64,000 nt of DNA from Neoconidiobolus thromboides FSU 785 (GCA_025603075.1 MU626273.1:129479-193478); one strand, 5' to 3'. Positions 22,488-35,103 are shown, numbered from the stretch's first letter. The notes: generated by a model from the letters alone, not told the origin. Numbers and translations: made by a program.

Positions 22488-22588
22488 TATGGGGATGTAT
22501 TTTTGTGTTTAAGAATTTTGCTAGTAATTTTTCCCCTCAAATAGTGCTTAAGATGGAAAAAGTAACGAAGTCAAAAAACATCCCCATA
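22488..22588 (-). mobile_element. Foldback MITE, copy 6
   Basis: Best-preserved reverse copy, 101 bp. TATGGGGATGT and ACATCCCCATA ends are perfect inverted repeats flanked by TA on both sides. Confidence 0.85.
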
Positions 22589-23087
22589 TAATAATTTCAT
22601 GTAAAAATATACACCTTGCAATACCACATTACCTTTGGAGTAAGCCTCCCTAAAACCTTATGGTATTTTTTCTTTAGATTTTATAATACATTTATGAATA
22701 AAACTGTATAAAATAGATTCATTTATTCATTGTTATAATTTTAAATTTTTATAATTTTAACCACTTCGTATTTTATTAATAAATAGTTAATTATAAGGGT
22801 GAATGCTTGAACTAATTACAGCTATTTCAGCTCTATTACGATGTAAATGGCGATATCTTTTAGAACCAGTTATTTACTTAGGTGGCTTTTTTAGAGGCTG
22901 GTTCTTAAATTTGAGCTTAATTTTAGCTTAAATTTTATGTGTAAATGAACAATAAATTAAAGTGCAATAGAGTCACAATACCGATATCTTTAATGGCCAA
23001 TTAAGTAATTGGATTGAGCTATGCCAAGGTTGAGTTCATTATTTAAATTGTAAATAATTTTTTAGTTTGCTAGTTTACTAATTTATA

Positions 23088-23903
23088 ATGTCAAATCTTG
23101 AAAGTAATAACTATATTGTAAAATAATAAATATACTAATTTCTAAAAGATAGCCTCTTTCAGTTAAAAGTAAGTCGTCAATTATGTGAAACGGATAATTT
23201 TGTCTAATAGCTTAGTTTACAGCCAAATCTTTAAACAGGCAATCAGCTAAAGCACTCCAAGAAGAAAAAAAACAAAAAACAAAATTAAAAAAGGTACTTT
23301 TAATTGACTATAATAGATACAAAAATAATATTAAATAGGCTTTACAATCCGGAAATATAGAAGGTGCGCGTATTCATGCTTCCGATGCCATTAGGAAAAA
23401 AAATGAGTCAATAAACCTTCAACAATTGGCGTCACGCATTGATGCTGTTTCTTCAAGAGTACAAACCGCTGTAACTATGAGAAGAGTAATACTTTTAATA
23501 AATAAATATTTAATTATATAACTATATATAGGTCACTAACTCAATGGGGAGTGTTGTAAAGGGAATGGACAGAGCCATGGAAAGTATGAATTTGGAAAAA
23601 ATTTCAGCTGTAATGGAAAAGTTTGAGTCTCAATTCGAAGATCTTGATGTACAAACTGCAACTATGGAAGCTTCAATGGGTGGAGCTACAGCTCTAACAA
23701 CACCGCAAGATGATGTAGAAGCTCTGATCCAACAAGTGGCTGATGAAAATGGATTAGAATTAGAAGCTGATTTGGCCAATGCCCCTAATGCAATGCCATC
23801 TTTAGCTAATCGTAATTCAACAAAAGTTGGTGTTCCTGTAGGTGCAGGTGGCTTTCAGGACGATGATTTAACAGCTCGCCTTGCAAAACTCCGCAACCCT
23901 TGA
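23088..23903 (+). CDS. DID2: ESCRT-III subunit CHMP1 / Did2
   Basis: Five exons: 23088..23103, 23149..23168, 23216..23293, 23339..23485 and 23532..23903 (introns 45, 47, 45, 46 bp); 210 aa, near the usual ~200. The spliced N-terminus MSNLENSLFQLKFTAKSL is typical CHMP1. [30 protein letters not shown] and [18 protein letters not shown] follow the CHMP1 helix pattern. The C-terminus carries [17 protein letters not shown] and ends [12 protein letters not shown], a MIT-interacting motif (type 1) that recruits Vps4. It acts at endosomes in multivesicular-body sorting. Two micro-exons (16 and 20 nt) encode the first 12 residues; they are supported by family match and splice sites. Confidence 0.93.
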
Positions 23904-24518
23904 CTATTCAGATATATTCAACTCGATAATATTCCTTTGATGATAAACCAGTATATGATTTAGAAGTGATCGTTTAACAAAAGGATTTGGAACTTTTATA
24001 TTAAATATAATAAACTCAATGATTTCATAAGATTCATTAGAACAACAATTTAGTCATTATGTTTATTTTGCTATTCTATATCGTGTTTTTGGGTTTCTTA
24101 AACACTAAGGCAAAATGTATTTGCAGAACCATTTAGATAATTTCATAGTATTTCTAATGTCGATTTATTTATGAACAAAGTAGTCAAGGTGTTTTGTATT
24201 TCATGGACTAAGGATGTAGTAATGAACTAATAAATACTACGAATAACTAGTACTTTAAATTTTAAGTGTCTAAAATAATTTGATCACAATAAACCTCTTA
24301 GAAGTAGAAATTGATAACGGCTTTTAACATATTACTATTATTGAAAAATATACGTTTGTCCTTTTACAAGGTATTTAAGATGTACACCAAATTGTATGCA
24401 AATAGATAATACTAATTAATAGCTTTAAAAAATATCTAATAAATGTTCTATTTTACTTCAAATAAAATCTAGTGTCTCTTACTTAATTTTGATAGTAAAA
24501 AACAAATCTAATCAAATT
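23904..24518. other. Convergent intergenic region CHMP1 / ADE4
   Basis: AT-rich spacer between two 3' ends. No gene, RNA or repeat seen. Confidence 0.4.
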
Positions 24519-26354
24519 CTAATTTCTAGCTTCAAACTCATTATAAAGCCCCAGTGTTTCTAATGCCATCTCTTGTTTAAGTGCAGTCTTACTCTTATCA
24601 TTCCTAGCCAAGTCTAAAGACTCAAGGTACTCTTTTGATACGTCGCCGGTGATATAGCATCCATTAAAAACGGAAGTTTCAAATTCTGAAATCGAAGAAT
24701 TGAATTGTCTACAAGAAGCAACCAAGTCATCAAGATCCTAAAAAAGTTAGCATTCTAAAAAATAGAGTCAAATAAAATTACTTGGAATATAACTCTATCT
24801 GCTTTAATTTCTTCAGCTACCTCATCTACTGTACGGTTATGTGCTACCAACTCCCTAGAGGTAGGCATATCAATACCATAGACATTAGGGAATCTAAGTG
24901 GTGGCGCAGCGGACGCAAAATAAACCTTTTTAGCACCAGCTTCACGCGCCATTGATACAATTTCAGTACTAGTTGTACCTCTTACAATTGAATCATCAAC
25001 AATTAAAACGTTTTTGTCGTTGAATTCTAATGCCATGGCATTAAGCTTACGTCTAACTGATTTTTTCCTGGCTTCTTGACCAGGCATAATAAAAGTACGT
25101 CCAACATATCTATTCTTAACAAATGCCTCACGATACGAGATCTTTAAAGCTTTAGCTACTTCAAGAGCACATACTCTAGATGTTTCTGGAACTGGGATAA
25201 CGACATCTATATCATTATCAGGTCCTAATTCCTCTACAACCTTTTTGGCTAAAGCTTCCCCCATAGCCATTCTAGAGCGATAGACTGAAATACCATCAAT
25301 AGTAGAGTCTGGACGAGCAAAATAAACGTATTCAAATATACATGGAGTAAATGGTGCTTCTGGAGCCAAGATTCTTGAACTGAACTTCTCATGAGTAACA
25401 ATAATAGCTTCACCTTCATTGATTGTTAATTTAATATTATTATGTTATTAAAAACATTTTACCTTTTTTAACATCTTTTATATTATTAAATCCAATACAT
25501 TCAAGTGCTACACTTTCGGATGCAAAAGCATAATCTAATCCATGTGAAGTTTCTCTTGTACCGTAAACCAATGGTCGAATTCCATTTGGATCCCTAAATG
25601 CTAAAAGACCAAACCCGGCAATCATACCTAAACATGCAAATCCACCACTGCAAGTTTTTTGTACATGAGAAATGGCTTGAAATAGATCATCTTCATTTAT
25701 ACTATTTAAGTAAAAAATTGTTAAACACTATGTATTAAATATATAAATTGTTGTAATTACCGAGCCTTTCCAGTTTGTTGAAGAGCATCGGCTAAAATGT
25801 TGAGAAGCAATTCAGAGTCAGAATCTGTATTAATATGTCTGTGAGCTTCATGATCGAGATACTTTTTCAACCCTTTAGAATTTATCAAGTTACCATTCTA
25901 TTATTATTATTATAAAAATATTCAAAGTTCACAATTATGAGCTTACATGTGCTAAAACAAGACCATATGGGGAGTTAACATAAAAAGGTTGAGCTTCTGA
26001 ATTGCTTGATGTTCCTGCAGTTGGATATCTCACTTTTTTATTTATGAAATTAGTAATAGTAGAAATTCTTAAATTATTTTACCATGCCCAACTCCATAAC
26101 TACCAACTAAATTTAAAATGTCTTTTTGATCAAACACATCGCGTACCATACCATTGCCCTTACGTTGGTATAGTCTACCATGTCCACCACATGTGACAAT
26201 CCCTGCGGCATCCTATATTTATTTAAACTACTATTCCATGCAATGTTATAATGATTACTTGTCCACGATGTTGAAGGAAAGTTAAAGTTTCACATACTAA
26301 AGGAGAAGCAGAGCTTTCTTTATTAGCTAATAAAACTGCCGATATTCCACACAT
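24519..26354 (-). CDS. ADE4: Amidophosphoribosyltransferase
   Basis: First step of de novo purine synthesis: PRPP plus glutamine gives phosphoribosylamine. Seven exons: 26259..26354, 26083..26212, 25947..26032, 25761..25897, 25463..25701, 24782..25413 and 24519..24737 (introns 44-59 bp). The protein is 512 aa (yeast Ade4 is about 510). It starts MCGISAVLL, giving the catalytic Cys2 of the class II glutaminase, followed by [35 protein letters not shown] and [16 protein letters not shown] are family signatures. The PRPP loop is [13 protein letters not shown]. The C-terminal [17 protein letters not shown] is eukaryotic ADE4-like. No defect seen. Confidence 0.96.
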
Positions 26355-26752
26355 TCTTCTAAAATCTTAATAAAAGTAACAAAGTTTTTTAACTAGTTTT
26401 ACTCTTGGATTATTAAATAATTTTTGATTTTATTCTAATAACCCTTTCAAATTTTGGGACTTTTATTATTTTCGAAATTTTAGAAAGCTAAATAAAAAGC
26501 GGTTAATGACTATAAATAGAAAGTATTCGAGGATACTTTATTTTATTGGCTTTATGTTTAGAATTATACCTTTGAATGGGTAGGTTAAAGGCGAGTATTA
26601 ACTAAGTTATAAGCTATTAGAAAGCAATTAGAAGTTACAAAAACTGTGTTAAACCTTAGCAAATTATGTATTTTGTTATATTTTAATATTTATCAAAGAA
26701 CAGGAGAGACAAGGTTTTCATAACAAGCCTAAATAAGTATATGATTTTAAGA

Positions 26753-26852
26753 GAAGGTGGTGACAGCCTCTGTGAGATTAAGCTCGTTTGATTGTCATGT
26801 TTTCCGTTTGTTACCTGGTTGACATTGTTCGCCTTATTGCTCTCACCTCCCA
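26753..26852 (+). ncRNA. Candidate structured non-coding RNA (unidentified)
   Basis: About 45% GC in a region near 25%. GGTGGTGACAGC (about 26757) can pair with GCTCTCACCTCC (about 26838) as a 12-bp stem with only U-U and C-C mismatches. A TGTCA/TGACA pair lies inside. An oligo-T run follows at about 26874, as a Pol III terminator would. No snRNA, RNase P, SRP or tRNA motif fits. Strand is a guess. Confidence 0.3.
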
Positions 26853-27018
26853 ACTATATAATCTTATTTTGACTTTTTTAATAAATCCTTATACAAAAAA
26901 GTTGAAATTAATATTGTAATAAAATAATATTTTATGAACAATAAATATTTTTATAAATACTGTGATGTTTTATTTCAATAGTAACTAGAAAGGCCAATTA
27001 CTAATGTTTGTAATAAAA

Positions 27019-27053
27019 TCAGCAAAAAATCAGCAAAAAATCAGCAAAAAATC
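27019..27053. repeat. TCAGCAAAAAA tandem repeat, three units
   Basis: Three 11-bp units in the intergenic region. Probably neutral slippage. Confidence 0.8.
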
Positions 27054-27405
27054 AAAAGTTTTTAAAAAATTCAAATAGGACGAGTAAAGAACAAAAGTTT
27101 TTTAAGTAATTGTTGTAAGATGTATTTATTTGTGAGGATAATTTAAGAAACTTTTTTACACAAAAATTTGAATTTAATTTATATAATGAGTTAATTTCAA
27201 CTTTTCAAAATGACAGCCTTGAGATATTCTATGATGAAAGTGAATCAAAACTAAATAATCACCCCACCATAGTGAACTACGTTTGAGTATAAAAATGTTT
27301 GATTGAAAACACTTCTCAACTTTCTCTACATCATTAAAAATAAATAATAGTACCCTTATTTATTTCATATATATATCATAATTAAAAAATGTATACAATA
27401 GCAAA

Positions 27406-29957
27406 TTAAACCGAACTAGCAGCTATAGGAGCATTAAGATTCAATGCTGATATGTTGTTATTATTGTTATTATTAGTATTATTGGTGGTATCGTTATTAT
27501 TATTGAGTTGATTTAACCATTTTGTCAATACATTTTGAAAGGTGTTATATGTTACTGGCTTTGATATATGATCATTCATGCCTATAGACTGATGATATTT
27601 ACGATCAGACAACAGTGTGTTTGCTGAAACAGAAATTATTATCTGTTCTTGATCAATTTCTCTTATCTTTTGACATACTGTGTCTCCATCCATCTTAGGC
27701 ATACTTTGATCTAATAAGATAATATCATAATAACCAACTGGATGACTGTTATATTCGTTAAGTGCCATTTCTCCATCCACTGCTAAAAAGTAGTCAACGC
27801 CGCCCATCTTATCTAAGAACCTCTTGAGGATTGCTTGGTTTATGGGATTATCTTCAGCTAATAACAATCGAATCCTATTGCTACTGACACTTTTTTCAGC
27901 TTCCGCTTTTTTAATTTTTCTGTTGTTTTTGAGTTTATTTAATTTCGAGTTATTTAATTTTTTTTTAGGGCCATCAACGGCTGGTTTCTCTTCTTTCTTA
28001 ATCCCCGTTTTTTGTATAACAACAGGTGATTCATAAAGCGTATAAAATTCAAATTTACTTTCACCAACTGGGGAACTTGTTTGGGACCTTGGTGACTCTA
28101 CATTAAAATCGGGACTTAAGGAATCTATTTTAAAGTTCAAAGAGACTTTTGTTCCTTTACCAACGGTGCTTTCAATCATAATGTCACCTTCCATCATATC
28201 TAACAATGACTTCGTAATTGCTAGTCCCAGACCTGAACCACCAAACAATCTTCTGTTACTTGAATCTCCCTGAACCCATGGGGTAAATAATTTTGGGAGG
28301 ATGTCAGGTTCAATTCCTATTCCCGTATCTATTATAGAAAATGACAAGTTACGTTTATTGTTTTCGTCTAAAAAGTGATTCATATCAAACTTGACAGTTC
28401 CTTGATCTGTAAATTTAATAGCATTTGAAGTCACGTTAATTAATATTTGCAAAATACGCATAGAGTCTCCTATAGCTTTCATTTCTTCTTCAACAATTTT
28501 ATACTCAAAATTGATTTTTTTGCGCTCTGCCGCCTTCTTAACAGTAGTAACAAATAAGTTTAAAGAACGCTTTAAAGAGAATGGCTCAAGGTTAAGCTCC
28601 AGTTTACCAGCTTCAATTCTTGAGAAATCTAAAATATCTTGTACGACAGCCATCTATATTGTTAAGTAAACATAAACTAAAATTATTAATATTTTACCAT
28701 TAATTTAGCAGAACCATCAATATTTTCAATGTATTCCTTTTGTAGTTCACTTATTTCAGTATCTAATAGCAAACACGTATTCCCAACAATACCAAATAGC
28801 TTTAAATAATTAATGCTTGTATTTTTTAAGAGATGATTATATTACCGGAGTCCTAATTTCATGAGACATCATTGACAAAAAAGCAGATTTTAATTTCGAA
28901 GATTCAATGGCCAGCTTTTCAAGTGCAATGAGACTTTGTTTTTCTTCTTCAGCTTCTTTTAAATCATGAATATCTAAAATAAGATAAGTATATGTTAGAC
29001 TGCGATATGTTGTGTCTTACCAACAGCATTAACAATGTATTTAAGCAAATGTCCTTTTTCGTTTAAGATAGGAGTAGCTTGGAAGAAATGCCAACGGTAA
29101 TCGTCATAACTGTAATTTTCGTTACTGTGTAACCTATTTTGATTTCCATATCTTACTTCCAAAGAAAAGGTTGTTCGTTTCTATAAATTAGCTTAGTTTT
29201 TATTTTTAGAATTAAAATTAAATTACTTGAAAGTTCTCAGACCACATTGGATAGAACCATTGTACATCGTCAGGATGGATACAGTCCTTTAAATTAATTT
29301 TAATGATATGTGATTAGTATAATGTATTACCCCCCAACCCTCACTGATAGTGTTTACACCAAAAGTCTCCAATACCTTGGTATTTTGGTAATGTACATCT
29401 CCTTGGTTGCCCATGATCCATATCATACTTGGAAGAGTATCCGCCATCTGAGAAAACTCGTGTAAAAGTCTTTTATCAAGTTCAGGCTCGCTTGTTGGGT
29501 CTATAATTGATAGTTCAGACTTGTCGCCGTCCTGGTTGCTTTCATTAATACGGTCAATAACTTGAACTGTGCCTTTTTCTGGGATGACTTTAATCAATGG
29601 TATATCTCTTATGCCAATCGAATAATATGTTTGGTCTTCAATCTTCCAATCCTTTACTTTCACTACAGCTGTTTGTCTTACATTTTTATAATTTTTGACA
29701 TTAGCAAAACATAAGTTCATAATTCGAGCCTTTCTTATATTTCCAGTAACTTCATCCTTAACTTTACTAGGACTGAAATGCTTTTGAATCATTTCATCAT
29801 TGGTAAGCTGAAGGAATTCCTCTTTGCTTTGATACTCAAATAATTCCAAAGCTCGCTCATTTACTAGGATTGGATTCGTTGCACTGCATAGTATAAGTGG
29901 TTCAAAGGTTGATGCAGAGAATATGCTAGCAACTAGACTTAAGCAGCAGTTATTCAT
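27406..29957 (-). CDS. Hybrid histidine kinase (PAS-PAS-HisKA-HATPase-REC), paralog 2
   Basis: Six exons: 29331..29957, 29227..29286, 29021..29180, 28846..28973, 28698..28799 and 27406..28653; 774 aa. N-terminal PAS-like region (about 10-130), a linker, a second PAS with PAC (about 190-285) and H-box MMSHEIRTP (His320). ATPase: RILQILINVTSNAIKF, DTGIGIE and GGSGLGLAI. Receiver: LLLAEDNPINQAILKRFL, Asp674 in LLDQSMPKMDG and SKP lysine. The tail is Asn-rich (NNNDTTNNTNNNNN). No TM helices. Compared with paralog 1 it lacks the first PAS intron and the receiver intron, while the 60-, 128- and 102-nt exons are identical in length. Ligand unknown; likely osmotic, redox or light-type PAS sensing. 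Confidence 0.9.
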
Positions 29958-30945
29958 AGTACTTAAATCTTTTAAGAAGAAATATAATATTTTTGAAGCT
30001 AAATAGATTTATTTCACTTGTAAACTTTTATATAGAAAAGAAGCCTTAAGTTTCGATCTCTATTAAACAAAATTTAGATTTCAGGATCGTAAATTTAGGA
30101 GCAAATCATAGTTTAATTGGAATAACTTAGCTATGGATCGCAAATTTGTGGTTAGATTTAAAGCTAATATGAACTTTACAGGGAATTAAAACTCAGATTG
30201 TATGCCTAAGTCCATGTTTACCCGAGTTCCTATTTTTTTGTAATGAGTTTAAAATAGTTGTAATGATTATTTAAAAAAAAAATCTATTCAACATTGTAGT
30301 ATTACTATTTTTATATATATATTAAAGATTAAATTGGTTTAGAAAATATAGTGTGCTTTTTTTGAGGTAGTTCATCCCAAAGTAAAGTTTTAGAGTATAT
30401 TATTATATTAAAAAAATTTTGACTTATTAAATTTAGTGATGTTTTATTGGTTAAGAAACAAATATATCAAACCAAATTAATGATTTAGTGTAAATTGATG
30501 CAGAACCCAGAACCTTATTTAGTTTGAGAATTGTATACTAATTATTACTACTAACTCAATCTAAGCATAATATGGGCATTTTAATTTTAAATCTGCTGAG
30601 CTTTTTTATTGATTTTTCCTATTTTTGTGTTAAAAAGGACAAAATTAAAGTGCCCACATTACGTTTAAATTAAGTCAATAGTTCAATTATTATCAAAGAA
30701 TGATTGTTATCTTTACAATTCTGATTAAAAAACTTTTTTAAAGCTTATTTTTTGTTTTTATTTTTTTCAAATAATTAGTCTTTTTAATTATGTTTTATGT
30801 TATTTTTATCAAGTATTTAATAGATACATAATATATAAATATATAGCTGTTTAACTCTACTTTTTACCAAAATAAAAGCAAAATGTAAACTTTATAATTA
30901 AACTTTAAATTTTGAAAAATTCTAATTTAGCAAGAAAAAGCACAT

Positions 30946-31047
30946 TATGGGATGTTTTTTTGTGTTTAAGAATTTTACTAACAATCTTTCTATTCAAATA
31001 GCGCTTAAAAAATGGAAAAATAATGAAATCAAAAAACATCCCCTTAT
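30946..31047 (-). mobile_element. Foldback MITE, copy 7
   Basis: Reverse copy: TATGGGATGT left end (one G lost), CAAATAGCGCTTAAAAAATGG core, ACATCCCCTTATA right end. Confidence 0.8.
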
Positions 31048-31345
31048 ACAAACATTATAATTCATTTGCAATAATTTTGAGAACTATTTATAATAACCCA
31101 AAATTTATAGAATTTTGTAATAAAATATCAAAGTTTATTATTGATGAAATTCTTAAAAAAAGGCATCCCTATATATTAAATAATTTTAAAAATGCAATAA
31201 AGAAAAGCAAATTCATATAATATCATGCTCAATATATAGTTAAAAAAAGTTATTTAATAAAATAAACATAATTACAAAAAATAACAAAATAATAAACAAA
31301 GTTTATTTTAACTATTTATTTAAAATATCAAATCATAACTTACCA

Positions 31346-31457
31346 TATGGGGATATGGGAATGTATTTTTGTACCTAACAATTTTACTAACAATTTTTCC
31401 GCTTAAATAGTGCTTAAAAAATATAAAAATAATGAAGTCAAAAAAAACAGGCCCATA
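31346..31457 (-). mobile_element. Foldback MITE, copy 8, with doubled left end
   Basis: Reverse copy with two successive left ends (TATGGGGA then TATGGGAATGT 8 bp on). Core CTTAAATAGTGCTTAAAAAAT; right end GGCCCATA. Confidence 0.75.
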
Positions 31458-32156
31458 TACAAAACTGCTTGATTTCTGCAACTTTTTAAATAAAAGCTTC
31501 CTTATTAGATCAATTGAAAGATCAATCCCAGCTTATTTTACAAAAATTATAAAAATTTTAATATTAACTAAGCAAGTAATTTAGTTTATTAAATGATAAA
31601 TCAATTATTAGTAGTTAAGTTAGTAAATAATTAAAAAGTAAAGTGCTACAGTAATAAATAGGAGCTATTATCATATTGCTTGGATTATATAAAGATATTT
31701 ATGATTTTGGGGCTAATAACCCCCTTCTATGCAGCTATTTATTAACTTAGTAATATATCAATAACGTAATTATAATATTAAAGTTGTCTACTGATTTGAT
31801 AATAAATGTATAATATTAACTACAAAGTAGTCAATAATAAATATTCCTTAATAAAACTTTATATTAACAGTATTTATTTACATATTACAACTTTAATCAA
31901 TATCAGTATACAAGTTATGAGTAAAAGTCTTTCTAATCCGGGAATTTTTATTAAATTTAATAAAAATCCTGCTAATTTATAATATAAATTATTAAAATAA
32001 CTCAAAATTATCCCAGATACTTTTGCTCTCTAATAGAAACTTGTGGTTAAAAATAAATAGGGATATCCGAATTGGTTTCATTTTTACCTAATTTTTAAAT
32101 ATTTCGTATTTTAGAAACTACTTGAAATTTTATAAAAACAAATAGTTCTAAAATAG

Positions 32157-32272
32157 AAAAAAATTCCGCTACGAAAAATATCATAGCCAAAAAGTCTCGC
32201 CCAAAAAAACCAAAGCAAAAAGCATTCACAATAAAAAGTCGCAACCAAAAAAGTCCAAAGTCTAAAGCTTAG
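32157..32272 (+). other. Possible terminal exon with Lys-rich coding tail
   Basis: Following an AAAATAG acceptor, an open frame of about 38 codons reads SATKNIIAKKSRPKKPK and on to KSPKSKA before a TAG at 32270. The Lys/Ser/Pro bias is unlike surrounding DNA. I could not build convincing upstream exons (an ATG at 31918 is the only lead), so this is not called as a gene. Confidence 0.2.
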
Positions 32273-32352
32273 GAATTAGCCAATAAGATTTAAAGAGAAA
32301 AAAAGGACGATTTGATGATTTATAGATTAAAATATCTTATTTTTTTATTAAA

Positions 32353-35103
32353 ATGAATATAAATAAATTACTATTAGCTCAAAAAGTTAGTAGTTTTCCA
32401 TTTTTAAATAATAGTAAATATGCCACAAAATCAATTACAAAGAACCGTTTATTAAAAAATAGTTTGTTAAATACCAGAAATAACACTTACATTGGGACTT
32501 CAAAAATAAACAATAAAAGTATTGTATCTTCAAAATGGACTAAAAATAGCTCAATAATACAAAGGAGTCAACTTTCATATACAGCTATACCAAAATTCCT
32601 CTTTAGAACTTTAAGAATGCCCACTGCATTTTTAGGTGTTGGAGCAGGTACAGCTGGGTATTTGAACTATAAAATACATGGTAATTTTATTTATTATACA
32701 TATTATTTTTTAAACTTATTTGATAAAAGAGGCAACAAAGAGCATTATACCAGACTGGGTATCAGAAACATTTCAAGAGGTAGGATCATTTTTAAATCAG
32801 GCTAGGAAAGATACAAATCAATTATTTGATGATGCCGAAGCTTATTTTGATCACCTTTTTTCTTCAGAACCAAACAATGGAACAGATAGCGAGTTTACAA
32901 TGAATAATGACAATGCAAACAATCAACTAAATAATTACAATAATGATAATTCATATACTCCAATTAATTACGCAGACGATGATGACGAAGAGGAGGATGA
33001 AGAAGAAGAAGAGAAGAAGCGCAAACCTAATAAAAGAAGAAAGAAGCAAGATGTCGATGAAAATTTTTCACCTTTAATAAGAAAATTGATAGAAATTCGG
33101 GCCATTTTAAAATCAGTTAATCACCATTCTTTGCATTTACCTTCCATTGTTGTAATAGGCTCTCAATCTTCTGGAAAGTCGTCAGTTTTGGAGGCTATTG
33201 TTGGGAGAGAGTTTTTACCAAAGTAAGCTTTATTTTTGATTTATTAATTAAATAATAATATTGTAGGGGAACCAATATGGTTACTAGGAGACCTATTGAG
33301 TTAACACTTGTACATTCTCCAGAATTAAATGAAGAGTATGGAGTAATATCACAGGTGGGAAAAACCAAGTTTCATGATTTTGAAGATATCAAAAAGCATT
33401 TAACAAAGCTAAATATGGAAGTATCTTCAAGCGATTGTGTATCGGATGATCCAATAGAATTAAAGATTTATTCACCTTCGGTTCCAGATTTAACTTTAAT
33501 TGATCTACCGGGTTACATTCAAATTCATACCAAAGATCAACCAAGAGATTTGAGATCAAAGATATCAGATTTATGTCATAAATACATAAGCAAGAATAAC
33601 ATTATATTGGCAGTAAGTCCAGCGGATGTTGATTTAGCCAATTCTGAAGCTTTATTGGCAAGTAGAAGAGTAGATCCAAAAGGAAGTAGAACTATTGGTG
33701 TAATAACCAAGATGGATTTGGTAGACCCAGTGCTTGGTGCAGCTATATTGGAAAATAGAGATTATCCTTTAAAATTAGGGTATATAGGAGTTGTTTGTAA
33801 ACAGCCACCAAAGACTGGACTCTCTTCGATAATATCAAGCAAAAATAGTGATTACTTTTCAAACTATGGTATATTCGCAACAAGAAAATTAAGGGTGGGA
33901 GTACCAACGCTAAGGACTACCTTGATAAATGTATTAGAAGAAAAAATGAGTAAGAATATTGAACGACTTTACGAGCAAGTTTTGGTTGAATTAGAAGAAG
34001 TCCGATATCAATATAAAGTAGAATATAATGATCGATTGATTACTGCAGAATCCTATGTTGCAGATTCTTTAGATATCCTTAAACATCGTTTTAAAAACTT
34101 TGCCAATTCATTTGGAAAACAACAAATAAAGGATCAAATTCAAAGCGTAATGGAACAAAAAGTATTAGATGTTTGCGCAAGAGTTTATTGGTCAGACCCG
34201 TTATTAATTAATATGAATCGAGAAAGTATTAAAGATTCACATTGGGTTGCAAAGCTTGATCGTGCAGCTTCGTTATTGACTAAAAGTGGTGTAGGAAAAT
34301 TATCGACTCAAATGGTAGTGGATACCTTAATGCGTAATATGGATTTGATATCTAGGGATGAGCCATTTATTCACCATGATGATATGAGACGTAAAATCAT
34401 TCAATTCTCAAATGCTATTGTAAAATCAAAATATAAAAGTACGGTTGATCAAGTAGAAAATACAATTAAACCTTATAAATATGAAGTAGATTGTAATCAA
34501 CAAGAATGGGATGAATCCAGAACAAAAACAATTTCATTGTTAAAATCGGAGATTTTGATGTGTGACTCTTCATTAGCTAAAATTAAACAAACGGTTGGAT
34601 CATCGAAATTAAAAGAAGCTATCAATTACATAAATGCAAAAGAAGATAAGAAAGAATACGATGACGCAGCTAATGAATTTGAAGAAGCTGTACAGCCACA
34701 TTTTAATCCAAAACTTTTAGAGAAAGCAAATGAAGCTATATGGTTAAGAAATCGACGACTTGCACTTAAATTTAGATTAGCCATGACCAAGAGCCGAACA
34801 TGCCGCTCCTCTTCAAATAAAATCATATGCCCCGAAATTTATTTACAAATGGTAGGGTCGAAGCTGACGTCAACAGCAGTTATGTTTATACAGGTAGAAT
34901 TATTAAATGAGGTTTTCTTCCAGTTTCCTAGAGAGGTGGATACCCACTTGTTATATTATGACTTGACTAAAGAACAAATTCAACAGTTTGCCAATCAAAA
35001 TCCTAAGGTCTCTCGTCAGCTTCAGCTAAAAGATGCTAGAGCTAGCTTAGAGTTAGCCGCTAGCAAACTAAGTTATATGCTTGAAAACTTTGAGGAATTG
35101 TAA
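32353..35103 (+). CDS. MGM1: Mitochondrial dynamin-like GTPase Mgm1/OPA1
   Basis: Three exons: 32353..32680, 32730..33222 and 33267..35103 (introns 49 and 44 bp); 885 aa, near the fungal norm. Drives mitochondrial inner-membrane fusion and cristae shape. The N-terminus is a Ser/Asn/Lys-rich, acid-poor presequence, followed by one hydrophobic segment (about 90-106, [16 protein letters not shown]). Dynamin motifs: G1 [16 protein letters not shown] (about 253), VTRRPIEL, G3 DLPG, G4 TKMD, plus the stalk/GED region at the C-terminus. An unusual acidic-then-basic block ([15 protein letters not shown], then RKPNKRRKK) precedes the GTPase. The second hydrophobic, rhomboid-cleaved segment of yeast Mgm1 is not obvious here. 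Confidence 0.93.

Larger units (their letters stand above)
19282..23087. other. 3.8-kb intergenic region with four MITE copies
   Basis: Between histidine kinase 1 and CHMP1. Four foldback elements sit within 1.8 kb. The short open frames at 20015 and 22394 look random or overlap a MITE. A less AT-rich patch at about 21420..21900 carries a short relic frame (see findings). Confidence 0.5.
26355..27405. other. Intergenic with a candidate structured RNA and a short tandem repeat
   Basis: Region upstream of ADE4 and downstream of histidine kinase 2. Holds a GC-richer island (26753..26852) and an 11-bp tandem repeat (27019..27053). No ORF. Confidence 0.45.
29958..32352. other. Intergenic with two MITE copies and a possible exon
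   Basis: 2.4 kb between histidine kinase 2 and MGM1. Contains foldback copies 7 and 8 and a Lys-rich open stretch (32157..32272). The 65-codon frame at 31023 overlaps a MITE and is rejected. Confidence 0.45.

Noticed and set aside
22394-22591. 65-codon frame running through a MITE
   Set aside because: Half of it is the foldback element.
31023-31220. 65-codon frame starting inside a MITE
   Set aside because: The start lies in the element's right end and the sequence has no coding signal.
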